51,993 nt of DNA from Alphaproteobacteria bacterium (GTDB taxonomy: Bacteria > Pseudomonadota > Alphaproteobacteria > Puniceispirillales > Puniceispirillaceae): positions 1 to 51,993 of the forward strand of contig JADHLI010000014.1 of assembly GCA_016780775.1 (NCBI GenBank), written 5' to 3'. This document shows, piece after piece, positions 24,819 through 33,602 of this stretch (the stretch's first letter is position 1; every line of letters starts with the position of its first letter). Under the pieces are notes generated by a model that saw nothing but the letters and a program-made list of their open reading frames with translations, searched no databases and was not told the DNA's origin. A program made the translations under genes and the position numbers.

Positions 24819-25977
24819 AATGCCGTGCCAGCACCATCTTATGTACCTCATCTGCACCATCTACCAGACGTGCCTGACGGGCATAGCGATAAATCCATTC
24901 TAGCGGCGTATCTTTGGAATAGCCGCGCGCACCATTTAACTGGATGGCGGTATCCACAACCTTATGCAAGGTATTAGCGACATGAATTTTTGCTGAGGAA
25001 ATTTCTTTGCGCGCAAAACTGCCTTGATCAAGGCACCATGCCGCATGCATCACCAGTAATCGGCCGATTTGTATGTCATGGGCTAGCTCGCCCATCATAA
25101 TTTGCACAGATTCCCTATCTGCTAGCCGCACACCAAATCCGTGCCGGTGGGCGGTATATTCTGCGGCTATTTCCATACACCGCTTGGCCAGCCCCAGCCA
25201 GCGCATACAATGTGTTAGACGGGCTGGCCCTAGACGAATTTGTGTTACCTTCAGCCCATCACCAATTTCCAACAATCTGTTTTCATCTGAAATTTCCAGC
25301 CCATCAAAAACCAGTTCACAATGCCCGCCATGCTCTTCGGGGCCCATAATCGGAATGCGTCGTTCTATGTGCCAGCCGGGCTGGTCTTTATGAAATAGAA
25401 AGGCCGTCAGGCCCTTTCGTGTATCATCGGACGTGCGCGCAACCAGAATAAAATGCGCAGCTTCTTCGGCGCCGGTAATATACCATTTACGCCCATTGAT
25501 AACCCATTTATCCCCCTTAAGTGTAGCCGTAGTAAGCATCATAGAGGGGTCAGAGCCGCTACCAGGTGCCGGTTCTGTCATAGCAAAGCTAGAGCGCACC
25601 TCCCCATCAATAAGCGGCTGTAGGAACCAATCCTGTTGCGCCTTCGTCCCAATTTTAGATAGCAGATTGATATTGCCATCATCAGGGGCGGCACAATTCA
25701 ACACCGCCGGCCCAAATATAGACCGGTTAGCTTCTTCATATAAAGCTGCCCAGCCGCGCACAGGCAAACCCATACCGCCGCGCATGATAGGGGCTTGCGG
25801 CGCCCACAAACCTGCCTCTTTTGCCTTAAGCCTTACTTTTTCTAGGACAGGAAGAGCGATATTTTCATGTGCATCATAATTCGCCGCATCTGCTTCAAGC
25901 GGTAGCACATTTTCAGCAATGAACGCTTTTGTCTTTATCCGCAGAGCTTCAAATTCTGCTTCAAGGGTAAAATCCAT
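24778..25977 (-). CDS. Acyl-CoA dehydrogenase, ACAD10/11-LvaC type
   Basis: A 399-residue acyl-CoA dehydrogenase. The middle domain has FAMTEPAPGSGSDP and WYITGAEEAAHFI, typical of the ACAD10/11 group rather than of classic beta-oxidation enzymes. The C-terminal segment RYARQARLVDGADEVHKMVLA also matches that group. In the Lva and ACAD10/11 routes this enzyme removes phosphate from 4-phosphoacyl-CoA and rearranges it toward 3-hydroxyacyl-CoA. The start at 25977 (MDFTLEAEFEAL) fits the family; an ATG at 26046 would add 23 residues. It overlaps the kinase gene, so it is the first gene of the coupled chain. Confidence 0.85.
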   Translation of the reverse strand: MDFTLEAEFEALRIKTKAFIAENVLPLEADAANYDAHENIALPVLEKVRLKAKEAGLWAPQAPIMRGGMGLPVRGWAALYEEANRSIFGPAVLNCAAPDDGNINLLSKIGTKAQQDWFLQPLIDGEVRSSFAMTEPAPGSGSDPSMMLTTATLKGDKWVINGRKWYITGAEEAAHFILVARTSDDTRKGLTAFLFHKDQPGWHIERRIPIMGPEEHGGHCELVFDGLEISDENRLLEIGDGLKVTQIRLGPARLTHCMRWLGLAKRCMEIAAEYTAHRHGFGVRLADRESVQIMMGELAHDIQIGRLLVMHAAWCLDQGSFARKEISSAKIHVANTLHKVVDTAIQLNGARGYSKDTPLEWIYRYARQARLVDGADEVHKMVLARHYDTQGSDYWHWGA

Positions 25978-26178
25978 TTCTTTCACACCTATCTTGGCCA
26001 AACTCTTATTTCTGAAACGCCAGCCTTGAGTCTGGCTAAATGCCACTTTAGATCCTCATGCTAAGACAGGGGGCGCAAAAAATAAAGGCAAGCAGCCGGG
26101 ATAATTTCATCAGCACGGCTCGTTTAATTTAAAAGCTAGCTATTGAAACAAGCCTAGTGCCTAGCTAAGATTATCCCT

Positions 26179-26691
26179 ATGGAAAAAGATAATGAAAAAC
26201 ACATGCCAGTTGACCAGCTAAACAAGACTATTGGTGTGCTGGCACGCAGAGAAACCGAAGCGCGGCTTATGGCGCCCCTGATAGACGCGCTATCGAAAGC
26301 TTTTGGGCGTGAGGAAGTACTGGCGGTTATCCGCGATACAGTTATTAAAATCGCGCATGATCAAGGGGCGGCTTTAGCAAAAGAATACGGTACCAGCTCA
26401 GACGCTTTCCTTGAAACCTTATCTTTCTGGCGTCAGGATGGCGCATTGGAAATAGATATTCTGAGCCATACTGAGGAACAGCTGGATTTTAATGTCACGC
26501 GGTGCCGCTATGCAGAGATGTACAAAGCGCTAGGGATGGAAGAATACGGGGCGGTTTTATCATGTAACCGCGATTTGGCGTTAATAGAAGGGTTTGATGA
26601 AGGGGTTAAACTTGACCGTGAGCAAACCATTATGGGCGGTGCCAGCTGTTGTACGTTCCGCTATGATTTCAACAATGCTGACAAAAGCTAA
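26179..26691 (+). CDS. L-2-amino-thiazoline-4-carboxylic acid hydrolase-like protein
   Basis: A 170-residue protein with a helical N-terminal half and a C-terminal half containing [32 protein letters not shown] and [16 protein letters not shown]. These motifs are characteristic of the ATC-hydrolase-like family (PF14196), named after Pseudomonas AtcB in the conversion of a thiazoline to L-cysteine. Conserved Cys residues (CRY, SCNRD, SCC) are all present. Many members have no tested activity. It stands alone on the plus strand and its stop directly abuts the convergent BKACE gene. The real substrate may be unrelated to thiazolines. Confidence 0.8.
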   Translation: MEKDNEKHMPVDQLNKTIGVLARRETEARLMAPLIDALSKAFGREEVLAVIRDTVIKIAHDQGAALAKEYGTSSDAFLETLSFWRQDGALEIDILSHTEEQLDFNVTRCRYAEMYKALGMEEYGAVLSCNRDLALIEGFDEGVKLDREQTIMGGASCCTFRYDFNNADKS

Positions 26692-27618
26692 CTAGAAGCC
26701 GACCCTGTCCGCACCTTTTAGCTGCAACATCTCACGCGCCTCATCTGGGCTGGCAATTTCCAGCCCCATTCCTTCGATAAGACCGCGAACACGCGTCACC
26801 TGCTCAGCATTTGATTTTGCCAGCTGTTTTGGCCCGCCCCAAAGGCTGTCTTCTAGACCAACACGCACATTGCCGCCCATGCCTGCTGCCATAGCGGCGA
26901 TACGCATCTGATGCCGGCCAGCCCCCAACACAGACCAGCGATAGTCAGAACCAAACAGCCTATCTGCGGTGCGCTTCATATGGATAACATCTTCTTCATG
27001 GGTGCCGATGCCGCCTAGAATTCCAAAAACAGATTGCACAAAAAAGGGCGGTTTTACGATGCCTCTATCCGCAAAATGGGCAAGCGTGTAGAGATGTCCA
27101 ATATCATAACATTCGATCTCAAATCGCGTTTGATTTTCCGCACATGTGGTCAAGATATATTCAATATCTTCAAAGGTATTTTTGAAAATTAGGCTAGTAG
27201 AGTTGGCCAGATAGGGCTCTTCCCAATCATGGTTAAATTCCTTGAAGCGCTCTAGCATTGGATATAAGCCGAAATTCATCGACCCCATATTTAGAGAGGC
27301 CACTTCTGGGCGAAAGGTTTCTGCTGGACGCACTCTTTCTTGCACGCTCATGGTTGGCGCCCCACCTGTCGTGATATTAACCACAGCATTACTAGCCTGT
27401 TTCACGCGTTGCAAAATCGGTGCGAACGCTTCAGGTGACTGGTCAGGACGGCCAGTTTCCGGGTCTCTTGCGTGCACATGTACACACGCCGCCCCTGCCT
27501 CAGCCGCGCCAATAGCGGCATCTGCAATTTCTTGCGGCGTAACGGGCAAATAGGGAGACATGGAAGGGGTGTGAATAGCCCCGGTTACCGCACAAGTAAT
27601 AATAACTTTGTTTGCCAT
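26692..27618 (-). CDS. Beta-keto acid cleavage enzyme (BKACE, Kce family)
   Basis: A 308-residue (beta/alpha)8 enzyme of the BKACE family (formerly DUF849). Zinc ligands are His47 and His49 in VHVHARDP, with a third in VGLEDSLWGG. The family cleaves a beta-keto acid with acetyl-CoA, giving acetoacetate plus a new CoA thioester; members include 3-keto-5-aminohexanoate and dehydrocarnitine cleavage enzymes. The ribosome-binding site GAGGAA is well placed. It follows a hydroxyacid dehydrogenase gene on the same strand by 25 nt, which would supply the beta-keto acid. The substrate is not determined; carnitine is possible, but no cdhB thioesterase is seen. Confidence 0.9.
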   Translation of the reverse strand: MANKVIITCAVTGAIHTPSMSPYLPVTPQEIADAAIGAAEAGAACVHVHARDPETGRPDQSPEAFAPILQRVKQASNAVVNITTGGAPTMSVQERVRPAETFRPEVASLNMGSMNFGLYPMLERFKEFNHDWEEPYLANSTSLIFKNTFEDIEYILTTCAENQTRFEIECYDIGHLYTLAHFADRGIVKPPFFVQSVFGILGGIGTHEEDVIHMKRTADRLFGSDYRWSVLGAGRHQMRIAAMAAGMGGNVRVGLEDSLWGGPKQLAKSNAEQVTRVRGLIEGMGLEIASPDEAREMLQLKGADRVGF

Positions 27619-27643
27619 TTTCTTCGTTCCTCACCCAGAAATT

Positions 27644-28576
27644 TTAATTCTTATCTTGTTCATTCTTATGATAAGTCAAGGCAGCTAGTCGCTCATTACG
27701 CCAGTTTGATCGGCCAACAATATCTGATGCTGGCAAGCGCCCTTCCCAGTTTTCTGTTATTTTTTGTGTCCAGCCCTTATCAAACACATCTGCGCCAGCG
27801 GGGGTTTTTGCCATCTTGGCAAATACCGGGCCATAGCGGGAAAAATAGTCTTCGGCCCCTTCAGGCGCATTGAGCTCAATTGTCTCAAATGGGCCCATAA
27901 ATGCCCAACGCAAACCAAGCCCGTCTTTAACTGTTTTGTCTAAATCTTCTACCGAAATAATACCCTCACCTACCAGCTTTAGCGCTTCGGCCAATAATGC
28001 GCCCTGCAAACGGTTCAGCACAAACCCATCTATTTCTTTATGCACACGCACCGGCACCTGACCAATAGATGCATATATATCATAGGCCTTTATTAAAACC
28101 GCTTCCTTTGTCCAAGACGCGCCACATACCTCTACCAGCGGCACCAAATGCGGCGGATTCACTGGATGGCCAATCAGAACGCGTTCCCGCCCAGCAAGCT
28201 GTTCAGAAAAGAGCGAGGCGACAATCGAAGAGGTCGAAGAGGCTATCGGCACATCTAGCGGTACAAGCCTGTCAAGTTCAGCAAAAATATCTATTTTGGC
28301 ATCCAGCCTTTCTGGGCCATTTTCCTGCACAAAGTCAGCCCCGCTTAAGGCTTCCTGTAAATCATTACTATAGGCGATAGCGTTTACCAGTGTATCTGCA
28401 TTCTCTGCCAGCTTATGGCGCACCAAAATTTGGCTTTCTTCCTGCAGTTTTTCCGGTAATCCTGCCAGCAATTCTGCACTAATATCATACATCTTTACCT
28501 GCCAACCTGCTCTGGCAAATACAAGCGCCCATGCCCTGCCGATTAGCCCAGAGCCGATTATTGCAACAACAGACAT
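27644..28576 (-). CDS. 3-hydroxyacyl-CoA/3-hydroxyacid dehydrogenase family, lambda-crystallin/L-gulonate 3-dehydrogenase-like
   Basis: A 310-residue NAD-dependent dehydrogenase. The Rossmann motif is GSGLIGRAW (8-16), the catalytic-type histidine is in IGHPVNPPHLVPLVEV, and the C-terminal helical domain begins DGFVLNRLQGALLAEA. This pattern fits lambda-crystallin (L-gulonate 3-dehydrogenase) and L-carnitine dehydrogenase-like enzymes, which oxidise free 3-hydroxy acids rather than CoA esters. I start at MSVVAIIG (28576); an ATG at 28606 adds ten residues. It precedes the BKACE gene by 25 nt, so the two probably oxidise and cleave one 3-hydroxy acid. Confidence 0.85.
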   Translation of the reverse strand: MSVVAIIGSGLIGRAWALVFARAGWQVKMYDISAELLAGLPEKLQEESQILVRHKLAENADTLVNAIAYSNDLQEALSGADFVQENGPERLDAKIDIFAELDRLVPLDVPIASSTSSIVASLFSEQLAGRERVLIGHPVNPPHLVPLVEVCGASWTKEAVLIKAYDIYASIGQVPVRVHKEIDGFVLNRLQGALLAEALKLVGEGIISVEDLDKTVKDGLGLRWAFMGPFETIELNAPEGAEDYFSRYGPVFAKMAKTPAGADVFDKGWTQKITENWEGRLPASDIVGRSNWRNERLAALTYHKNEQDKN

Positions 28577-28717
28577 CTTTTTAAAAAACCCTATCTTGAT
28601 AACCACTTGTTACAGTGGAAGATGCGCCAAGAGAACTGTCAAGGGTTTGACTTTACAAAATTATCAGAACAGACTTTAGCGATAGTTTAACAGACCAGCT
28701 ACTAGAAGAGAGATGAG

Positions 28718-29494
28718 ATGGATTTAGCGCTTCAGGGCTTACGCGTTTTTGTCAGTGCGGGGGCTAGTGGCATTGGCCTTGCTATTGTGGAAAGTTTCCT
28801 GACGGAGGGCGCAGAAATTGCCACCTGTGATGTGGATGAGGCCAGTCTGAATGCGCTGGCGCAAAAATATCCCAACATCCATACCTATCTTTGTGATGTG
28901 TCTGACAGTGGCGCTATTCAGGGCGTTATCCATAGTGCGGCGGCACAAATGGGTGGACTTGACTGCCTTGTAAATAATGCTGGCATTGCTGGGCCTACGG
29001 CGAAGATCGAAGATATTGATGATGCGGCATGGCAAAGCTGCCTTGATATTTGTCTTAATGGGCAATTTTATTGTGTCAAAGCTGCGCTTAGCTATCTACG
29101 GGAAAGTAGTAATCCATCCATTGTCAATTTATCGTCTGCCGCAGGCAAATATGGCTTTGCCTTGCGCACCCCTTACGCCGCCGCGAAATGGGGCGTTATC
29201 GGCTTGACCAAATCCCTGTCGATAGAATTAGGAGAGGATAATATCAGGGTCAATGCGATACTACCCGGGCTAGTTGCAGGTGAGAGGCAGCGCCGCGTGA
29301 TGGAAGCCAAATCCCAGCAGCTCGGCGTACCGTTTGCTGAAATAGAAGCCGCAGCGTTTTCTTTTTCCTCGATGAAGGATTATGTAACAGCCCAACATCT
29401 AGCAGACCAGATCCTGTTTCTGGCGAGCCCGCGCGGCAAAATGATAAGCGGCCAAGCCTTATCGATTGACGGCGATACCAAAATGTTGCTTTAG
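28718..29494 (+). CDS. Short-chain dehydrogenase/reductase
   Basis: A 258-residue SDR. The cofactor motif is AGASGIG (14-20), the NNAG element is at 86-89, and the catalytic set is Ser140 (LSSAAGK), Tyr153 and Lys157 (YAAAK). It oxidises or reduces a hydroxy/keto pair with NAD(P). Divergent from the hydroxyacid dehydrogenase-BKACE operon and convergent with the HupE gene. A 16-bp inverted repeat (CCACT/AGTGG, 28603-28618) lies in the divergent spacer. The substrate is unknown. Confidence 0.85.
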   Translation: MDLALQGLRVFVSAGASGIGLAIVESFLTEGAEIATCDVDEASLNALAQKYPNIHTYLCDVSDSGAIQGVIHSAAAQMGGLDCLVNNAGIAGPTAKIEDIDDAAWQSCLDICLNGQFYCVKAALSYLRESSNPSIVNLSSAAGKYGFALRTPYAAAKWGVIGLTKSLSIELGEDNIRVNAILPGLVAGERQRRVMEAKSQQLGVPFAEIEAAAFSFSSMKDYVTAQHLADQILFLASPRGKMISGQALSIDGDTKMLL

Positions 29495-29500
29495 GACAGA

Positions 29501-30709
29501 TCAGAAATCCACCCATCCCAAACGCTCTGCTGTCCAGTAAAACCCTGTGGCCGCAATGGCAATAGAAGCTGGAATTTGAATTACACGCCGGTAAAAACGC
29601 GCTGAGGGGCGCTGCCATAAAAACACCAGATATAGCGGGGCAACAATGGCAAGCTGACCTATTTCAACCCCAATATTAAAGCTGATAAGGGCCGGCAAAA
29701 ACTGTGCGGTAGGCAAGCCAAAATCAGCTAAGACAGAGGCAAATCCAAGCCCATGTAATAGGCCAAAACCTGTAATTAATAAGCCCCGTTGCCAGCTGAA
29801 ACGGCCCTTTGCCCAAATCGTTTCCACCGCAACATAGGCGATAGAAAGCGCGATAAGCGGTTCCACAATTTGACCAGAAATGCGCACAATCCCCAAACTA
29901 GACAACGCAAGAGTAATCGTATGCGCAAGGGTAAATAAACTAATCTGATAAAGGAGAACACGGCCAGATAGGCTAAACAAAAACAGCCCTAAGACGAACA
30001 AAATATGATCAAGACCACGCGGAATTATATGCACAAAGCCCGAATGCACATAGCGGCGCACCACATCCAGCATGGAGACCTGTACAGGGCTGCTTAGGCT
30101 TATCACATCGCTCTTCTTACCAGGGGCGAGATAGGCAGCATATAAAGGCTCCGAGGATGTGTCGCTTGACGCTTGGCGCACAATCAACGGGCCGAGCGCA
30201 GATGCCCAATACAGAATAACGTCTTTATCCCCCTTAAGAGGGGCGGCGGTAAATCGTATCGTTGTTTGCCTTGCCTGACTTTCTTCAAGACCTGTTTCAA
30301 CGGTGACATCGCGCAAGCTAAGCGGCACTCTAGCCCCGCCATTTTCAACAAAGATTTGCGCGGCTAGCCGTGGCCAATTCGCGCGTACCTGCTGTGCTAG
30401 ATCAACTGCGCTCATAGCCCGGATTTGGTCATATTCATCAGACTTATCGCTGTCATCTGTATCGGTAAGGGCACCAACATCCATGCCAGACAAAAATATT
30501 TCCGCTGTCATATCCAGCGTTACATCCAATGAGGCGGGCGGTGTTTGTAAAACCTCAAATTCCATCAAAGAGGGTCTAATTTCATGGGCGTGTGACAGGC
30601 TTGAGCCGCCAGCGATTAGCGCCAGACAGCATAACGCAAGACAGCATAGCGCAAAAGAGGTATAAATTTTAACAAAGCTAAGGGTGTGCGCGAGCATATA
30701 AAGAACCAT
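29501..30709 (-). CDS. HupE/UreJ-family membrane protein
   Basis: About 402 residues. A signal peptide ends near SLSHAHEIRP, a periplasmic domain follows, and the C-terminal half has about six membrane spans with histidines (FVHIIPRGLDHILFVLG, TLAHTITLAL, GFGLLHGLGFA), the hallmarks of the HupE/UreJ_2 family. Members of the wider family move or bind nickel or cobalt. The start is uncertain; 30709 or 30697 give a proper signal peptide, while an ATG at 30826 would add 39 odd residues and overlap the divergent gene. Convergent with an SDR. The signal peptide contains an in-frame five-residue duplication (CCLAL twice). Metal specificity is not shown. Confidence 0.8.
   Translation of the reverse strand: MVLYMLAHTLSFVKIYTSFALCCLALCCLALIAGGSSLSHAHEIRPSLMEFEVLQTPPASLDVTLDMTAEIFLSGMDVGALTDTDDSDKSDEYDQIRAMSAVDLAQQVRANWPRLAAQIFVENGGARVPLSLRDVTVETGLEESQARQTTIRFTAAPLKGDKDVILYWASALGPLIVRQASSDTSSEPLYAAYLAPGKKSDVISLSSPVQVSMLDVVRRYVHSGFVHIIPRGLDHILFVLGLFLFSLSGRVLLYQISLFTLAHTITLALSSLGIVRISGQIVEPLIALSIAYVAVETIWAKGRFSWQRGLLITGFGLLHGLGFASVLADFGLPTAQFLPALISFNIGVEIGQLAIVAPLYLVFLWQRPSARFYRRVIQIPASIAIAATGFYWTAERLGWVDF
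30624..30653. repeat. 15-bp tandem duplication inside the HupE signal peptide
   Basis: agacagcataacgca (30624-30638) is followed by agacagcatagcgca (30639-30653). The duplication keeps frame and yields CCLAL twice in the hydrophobic core of the signal peptide. Confidence 0.9.
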
Positions 30710-30796
30710 TATTTTATAACAGGCGAAGAGATTTTGACAGAAACTTATCTTTGTGAACCCTATCCTCAGAACGGTATATTTTAAAGGTCTAATTTT

Positions 30797-31639
30797 GTGA
30801 AAATAGCTAGAGACAAGCCCCGCCAACTTATCCGCAAAACTCTCGTCTATAGCCTTATGTCTAGCGCTTTACTCTTCACCTATGCTGCGCTGGCACATGA
30901 AGTATGGCTAGCCCCGAAAACCTATCATGGGGAGCGGCAAAAACCCGTGCAAATTGACATTCGCCTTGGCCAGAATTTCATTGGGGATGCGCTGCGTTAT
31001 CGCCCCCGCACTATCGCGAAGCTTGCCTTTTTAACCCGCACTGCAACGGCGCCTGTCACTGGCCGCCTTGGCGACTTGCCTGCTATCCAGACCGCTGCGC
31101 CGGAAGATGGCCAGAATATTCTGATCTATCAGAGCCTGCCCGAAAAAATGCTCTATAAAAACTTTGATAAATTTGCTGAATTTGTGCAGGAGAAGGGGCA
31201 TGAAAAATTGCTGGATCAGCATGGTCAGCGCGGGCTGCCAGACAAGTACTTCACCGAGATCTATAGCCGCTTTGCAAAAACTATCCTGCTTCGCGGCGGC
31301 GGCGGAAAAGGCGTTCAAGATCGGCTGGCCGGATTAGAGGTTGAGTTTGTCTTGGAGAGCGGTTTGATGACAACAGATAGCCCCCTTCCTATCCGCCTAT
31401 ATTATCAGTCTGCGCCGCTAGCCAATGCAAAGATTACTATCTTTGATAAGGGCAGAGATGGGAAAATCTCCCAGCAAAAAACCTTTTCTGATGGGCAGGG
31501 GTATATCTATCTAACCCCTGTTAAGGGGCATGAATATCTCATCGACCATGTAACTATTCGTGCTATCCAACCAGAAGAAAATCCACATCAGGCGGTATGG
31601 GAATCACTTTGGGCGTCGCTGACCTTCAAAGCACCATAA
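30797..31639 (+). CDS. DUF4198 periplasmic protein
   Basis: A 280-residue secreted protein. The N-terminus is a signal peptide (basic MKIARDKPRQLIRK, hydrophobic core to about residue 31) cleaved before LAHEVWLAPKTY. The AHEVW start of the mature chain and the later RLYYQSAPLANAKITIFDK domain fit DUF4198, a family linked with nickel/cobalt uptake and TonB systems. The start is GTG at 30797, with TTGTGA-18-TATATT promoter-like boxes at 30751-30780. Divergent from the HupE gene across a short spacer, the pair probably serves one metal-handling task. No receptor or metalloenzyme gene is next to them. Confidence 0.75.
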   Translation: MKIARDKPRQLIRKTLVYSLMSSALLFTYAALAHEVWLAPKTYHGERQKPVQIDIRLGQNFIGDALRYRPRTIAKLAFLTRTATAPVTGRLGDLPAIQTAAPEDGQNILIYQSLPEKMLYKNFDKFAEFVQEKGHEKLLDQHGQRGLPDKYFTEIYSRFAKTILLRGGGGKGVQDRLAGLEVEFVLESGLMTTDSPLPIRLYYQSAPLANAKITIFDKGRDGKISQQKTFSDGQGYIYLTPVKGHEYLIDHVTIRAIQPEENPHQAVWESLWASLTFKAP

Positions 31640-31660
31640 TCGCTGCTGACCAAAGCCGCC

Positions 31661-32554
31661 CTATCGCGCCTTGCTGAGCGAGAGTTCACGAAACCAAATA
31701 ATCATCCCAGAACTAACAATAACCAGCGCGCCAATAATAGTCCATCTATCTGGCAGATGTTCAAACACCAGATAGCTCCAGCCGGTCAAAAACAGAATAA
31801 AGGAATAGCCAAACGGGCTCAGCACGCTAGCTGGGGCATAATTATGTGCAATGGTTAAAACCTGATGTCCAGCCCAGCCAAAAAACCCTAGCGATATCAA
31901 AATGGCCCATTCAAAAAGACTGGCAGGTGCTTGCCAGAAATAAATTGCAAATGGCAGCAAACAGACACTCCCTACCATCCCAGAGTGAAATTGCAGGACA
32001 TCGGTGCTGACCAAACCAGAGAGATGACGCGTTAAAATCGAATAAAGCGAAAAACAAAAAGCCCCACTTAAAGAAAGAAATACAGCGATGTGAAAACTTT
32101 CATCGAACGGGCGAATGGCAATAGCCACCCCAGCAAAACCAATCATAATTGCTGACCACCGATAGATACCTACCCGCTCGCCCAGCAATGGCCATGAAAG
32201 CAAACAGATAAAAATAGGGGCTGAAAAAAGAATAGTGGACGTTAGGGTTAGGGGCAGCCAGCGAATAGCAAAGAAATTAAAAACGGTGGAGCCCATCAGC
32301 AATGCCCCGCGTAACATGACCAACTTTAAATGCGGGCTAGTGTAACGGGACAGGGTAAAGCCGCCCCTGCCGACCAGCGCGGTAGAAATAGCAAAATGCC
32401 CAATATATCGCATAAAGGCTAATTGCGCTGAATGAAGACCCAAAAGAGCGAGCCATTTTGCGCCCGCATCAATGAAAGAAAACAACGCATAAGCGCCAAG
32501 CATCAATAAAATACCAAAGCGCACATTATCCTGATATTGGCCAGCAATTGCCAT
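31661..32554 (-). CDS. EamA/DMT-superfamily transporter
   Basis: A 297-residue inner-membrane protein with about ten hydrophobic segments arranged as two EamA repeats. The first repeat holds LLMLGAYALFSFIDAGAKW and the typical helix 3-4 boundary RWLPLTLTSTILFSAPIF. The second begins near AFCFSLYSILTRHL. The family exports or imports metabolites such as amino acids and nucleotides; the substrate is unknown. It converges with the DUF4198 gene with 21 nt between stops, and is followed upstream by the PhyH gene of the sugar-acid operon on the same strand with a 94-nt gap. Confidence 0.9.
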   Translation of the reverse strand: MAIAGQYQDNVRFGILLMLGAYALFSFIDAGAKWLALLGLHSAQLAFMRYIGHFAISTALVGRGGFTLSRYTSPHLKLVMLRGALLMGSTVFNFFAIRWLPLTLTSTILFSAPIFICLLSWPLLGERVGIYRWSAIMIGFAGVAIAIRPFDESFHIAVFLSLSGAFCFSLYSILTRHLSGLVSTDVLQFHSGMVGSVCLLPFAIYFWQAPASLFEWAILISLGFFGWAGHQVLTIAHNYAPASVLSPFGYSFILFLTGWSYLVFEHLPDRWTIIGALVIVSSGMIIWFRELSLSKAR

Positions 32555-32648
32555 TATTACCCACGCTCTTTCTTGCCAAACCGCTTTGGGCCGACAGCAG
32601 CTAGATAGCCCTTATTGAAAGAAAGGCACTATCTGTAAAATTTTTGAC

Positions 32649-33545
32649 TTAAATACCAGCCTGCTTTAGCTGCTTTTGAATTTCATAGATGGAGCCCTGC
32701 TGCGCTGGTTGTGGTTGCGGAATACGAACAGGGGTTGCAGATACGCGCGGGGCAATAGTCGGTTCACCGCACAACATCCGCTGATTATATTCTTCGATAT
32801 CGTTAAATTTGGTCATGCCGCCCATAATAGGAAAGGCGTCTGCTGCCATCATTTCAATAAATAACAAGCGGCGCGGGCGGTCTGAAATATTCTCAGCAGA
32901 CCCATGCACAATCCGGCCATGATGAATTGAAACTGAACCGGCAGGCCCATTTAATTCAACTGCCTTATCTGGGTCTAAACCATTATCTTCAAGAGACAGG
33001 CCACCTGCAAAAACACCCTCTACATGATGGTCATAAATGGGACCTTTATGAGAGCCAGCGAACACCTTTAAGGGGCCATTTTCAGTGCGCATATCATCGA
33101 TAATCACTGCTAATGCCAGCACATCATCATTAGTATGCGGGTAGAATGCAAAATCTTGATGCCAGTCTATTGGGGCGCCATAGCCCGCAGATTTCATATT
33201 CAATTTTGTTGTATGCAGGCGAATATGCGCGCCGATTAAATCGCGTATTGGGGCTAAGATCGCATCTGAATACATCAGATCGCGCACAATATCAGATTGC
33301 GTATGCGGCAATTTAATACGCCGAATACGCGGCTCGTCTGGTCTGTGGCTATCTTCCATATCAAGCTTTTCATCTGATTCGGTCATGCCATAGGCAGTGT
33401 GCTCAATACGCGCTATCTCACCACGCAACGCTTCAATAACAGACATATCCAGATGGTTTTCCAGCAACAGATACCCTTGCTCGTTATAAAAATTAGCCTG
33501 CGTGGTTGTCAGACATTCAAACTCTGGCTTTTTATCTATGTCCAT
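32649..33545 (-). CDS. PhyH-family Fe(II)/2-oxoglutarate oxygenase, copy 3
   Basis: A 298-residue PhyH-family oxygenase. Iron ligands are His129-x-Asp131 (DWHQDFAF) and His214 (GRIVHGSAEN), with Arg225/226 placed to bind 2-oxoglutarate. Its ATG follows GGGGGAG eight bases upstream. It is the last gene of the PhyH - COG4091 - UxaA - PhyH run on the minus strand, 57 nt after UxaA. A small GGGTTT/AAACCC hairpin sits in that gap. It presumably acts on a sugar acid or a derivative, unlike true phytanoyl-CoA hydroxylase; this is inferred from neighbours only. Confidence 0.9.
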   Translation of the reverse strand: MDIDKKPEFECLTTTQANFYNEQGYLLLENHLDMSVIEALRGEIARIEHTAYGMTESDEKLDMEDSHRPDEPRIRRIKLPHTQSDIVRDLMYSDAILAPIRDLIGAHIRLHTTKLNMKSAGYGAPIDWHQDFAFYPHTNDDVLALAVIIDDMRTENGPLKVFAGSHKGPIYDHHVEGVFAGGLSLEDNGLDPDKAVELNGPAGSVSIHHGRIVHGSAENISDRPRRLLFIEMMAADAFPIMGGMTKFNDIEEYNQRMLCGEPTIAPRVSATPVRIPQPQPAQQGSIYEIQKQLKQAGI

Positions 33546-33602
33546 TTTTTCAACTCCCCCGTTGCAAATTGCGATGCTGTCCTTCTGGGGTTTTTTAAAC
33601 CC

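Noticed and set aside
26692-28576. Assignment as the carnitine degradation operon (cdhABC)
   Set aside because: The thioesterase is missing and the dehydrogenase resembles lambda-crystallin at least as much as carnitine dehydrogenase.
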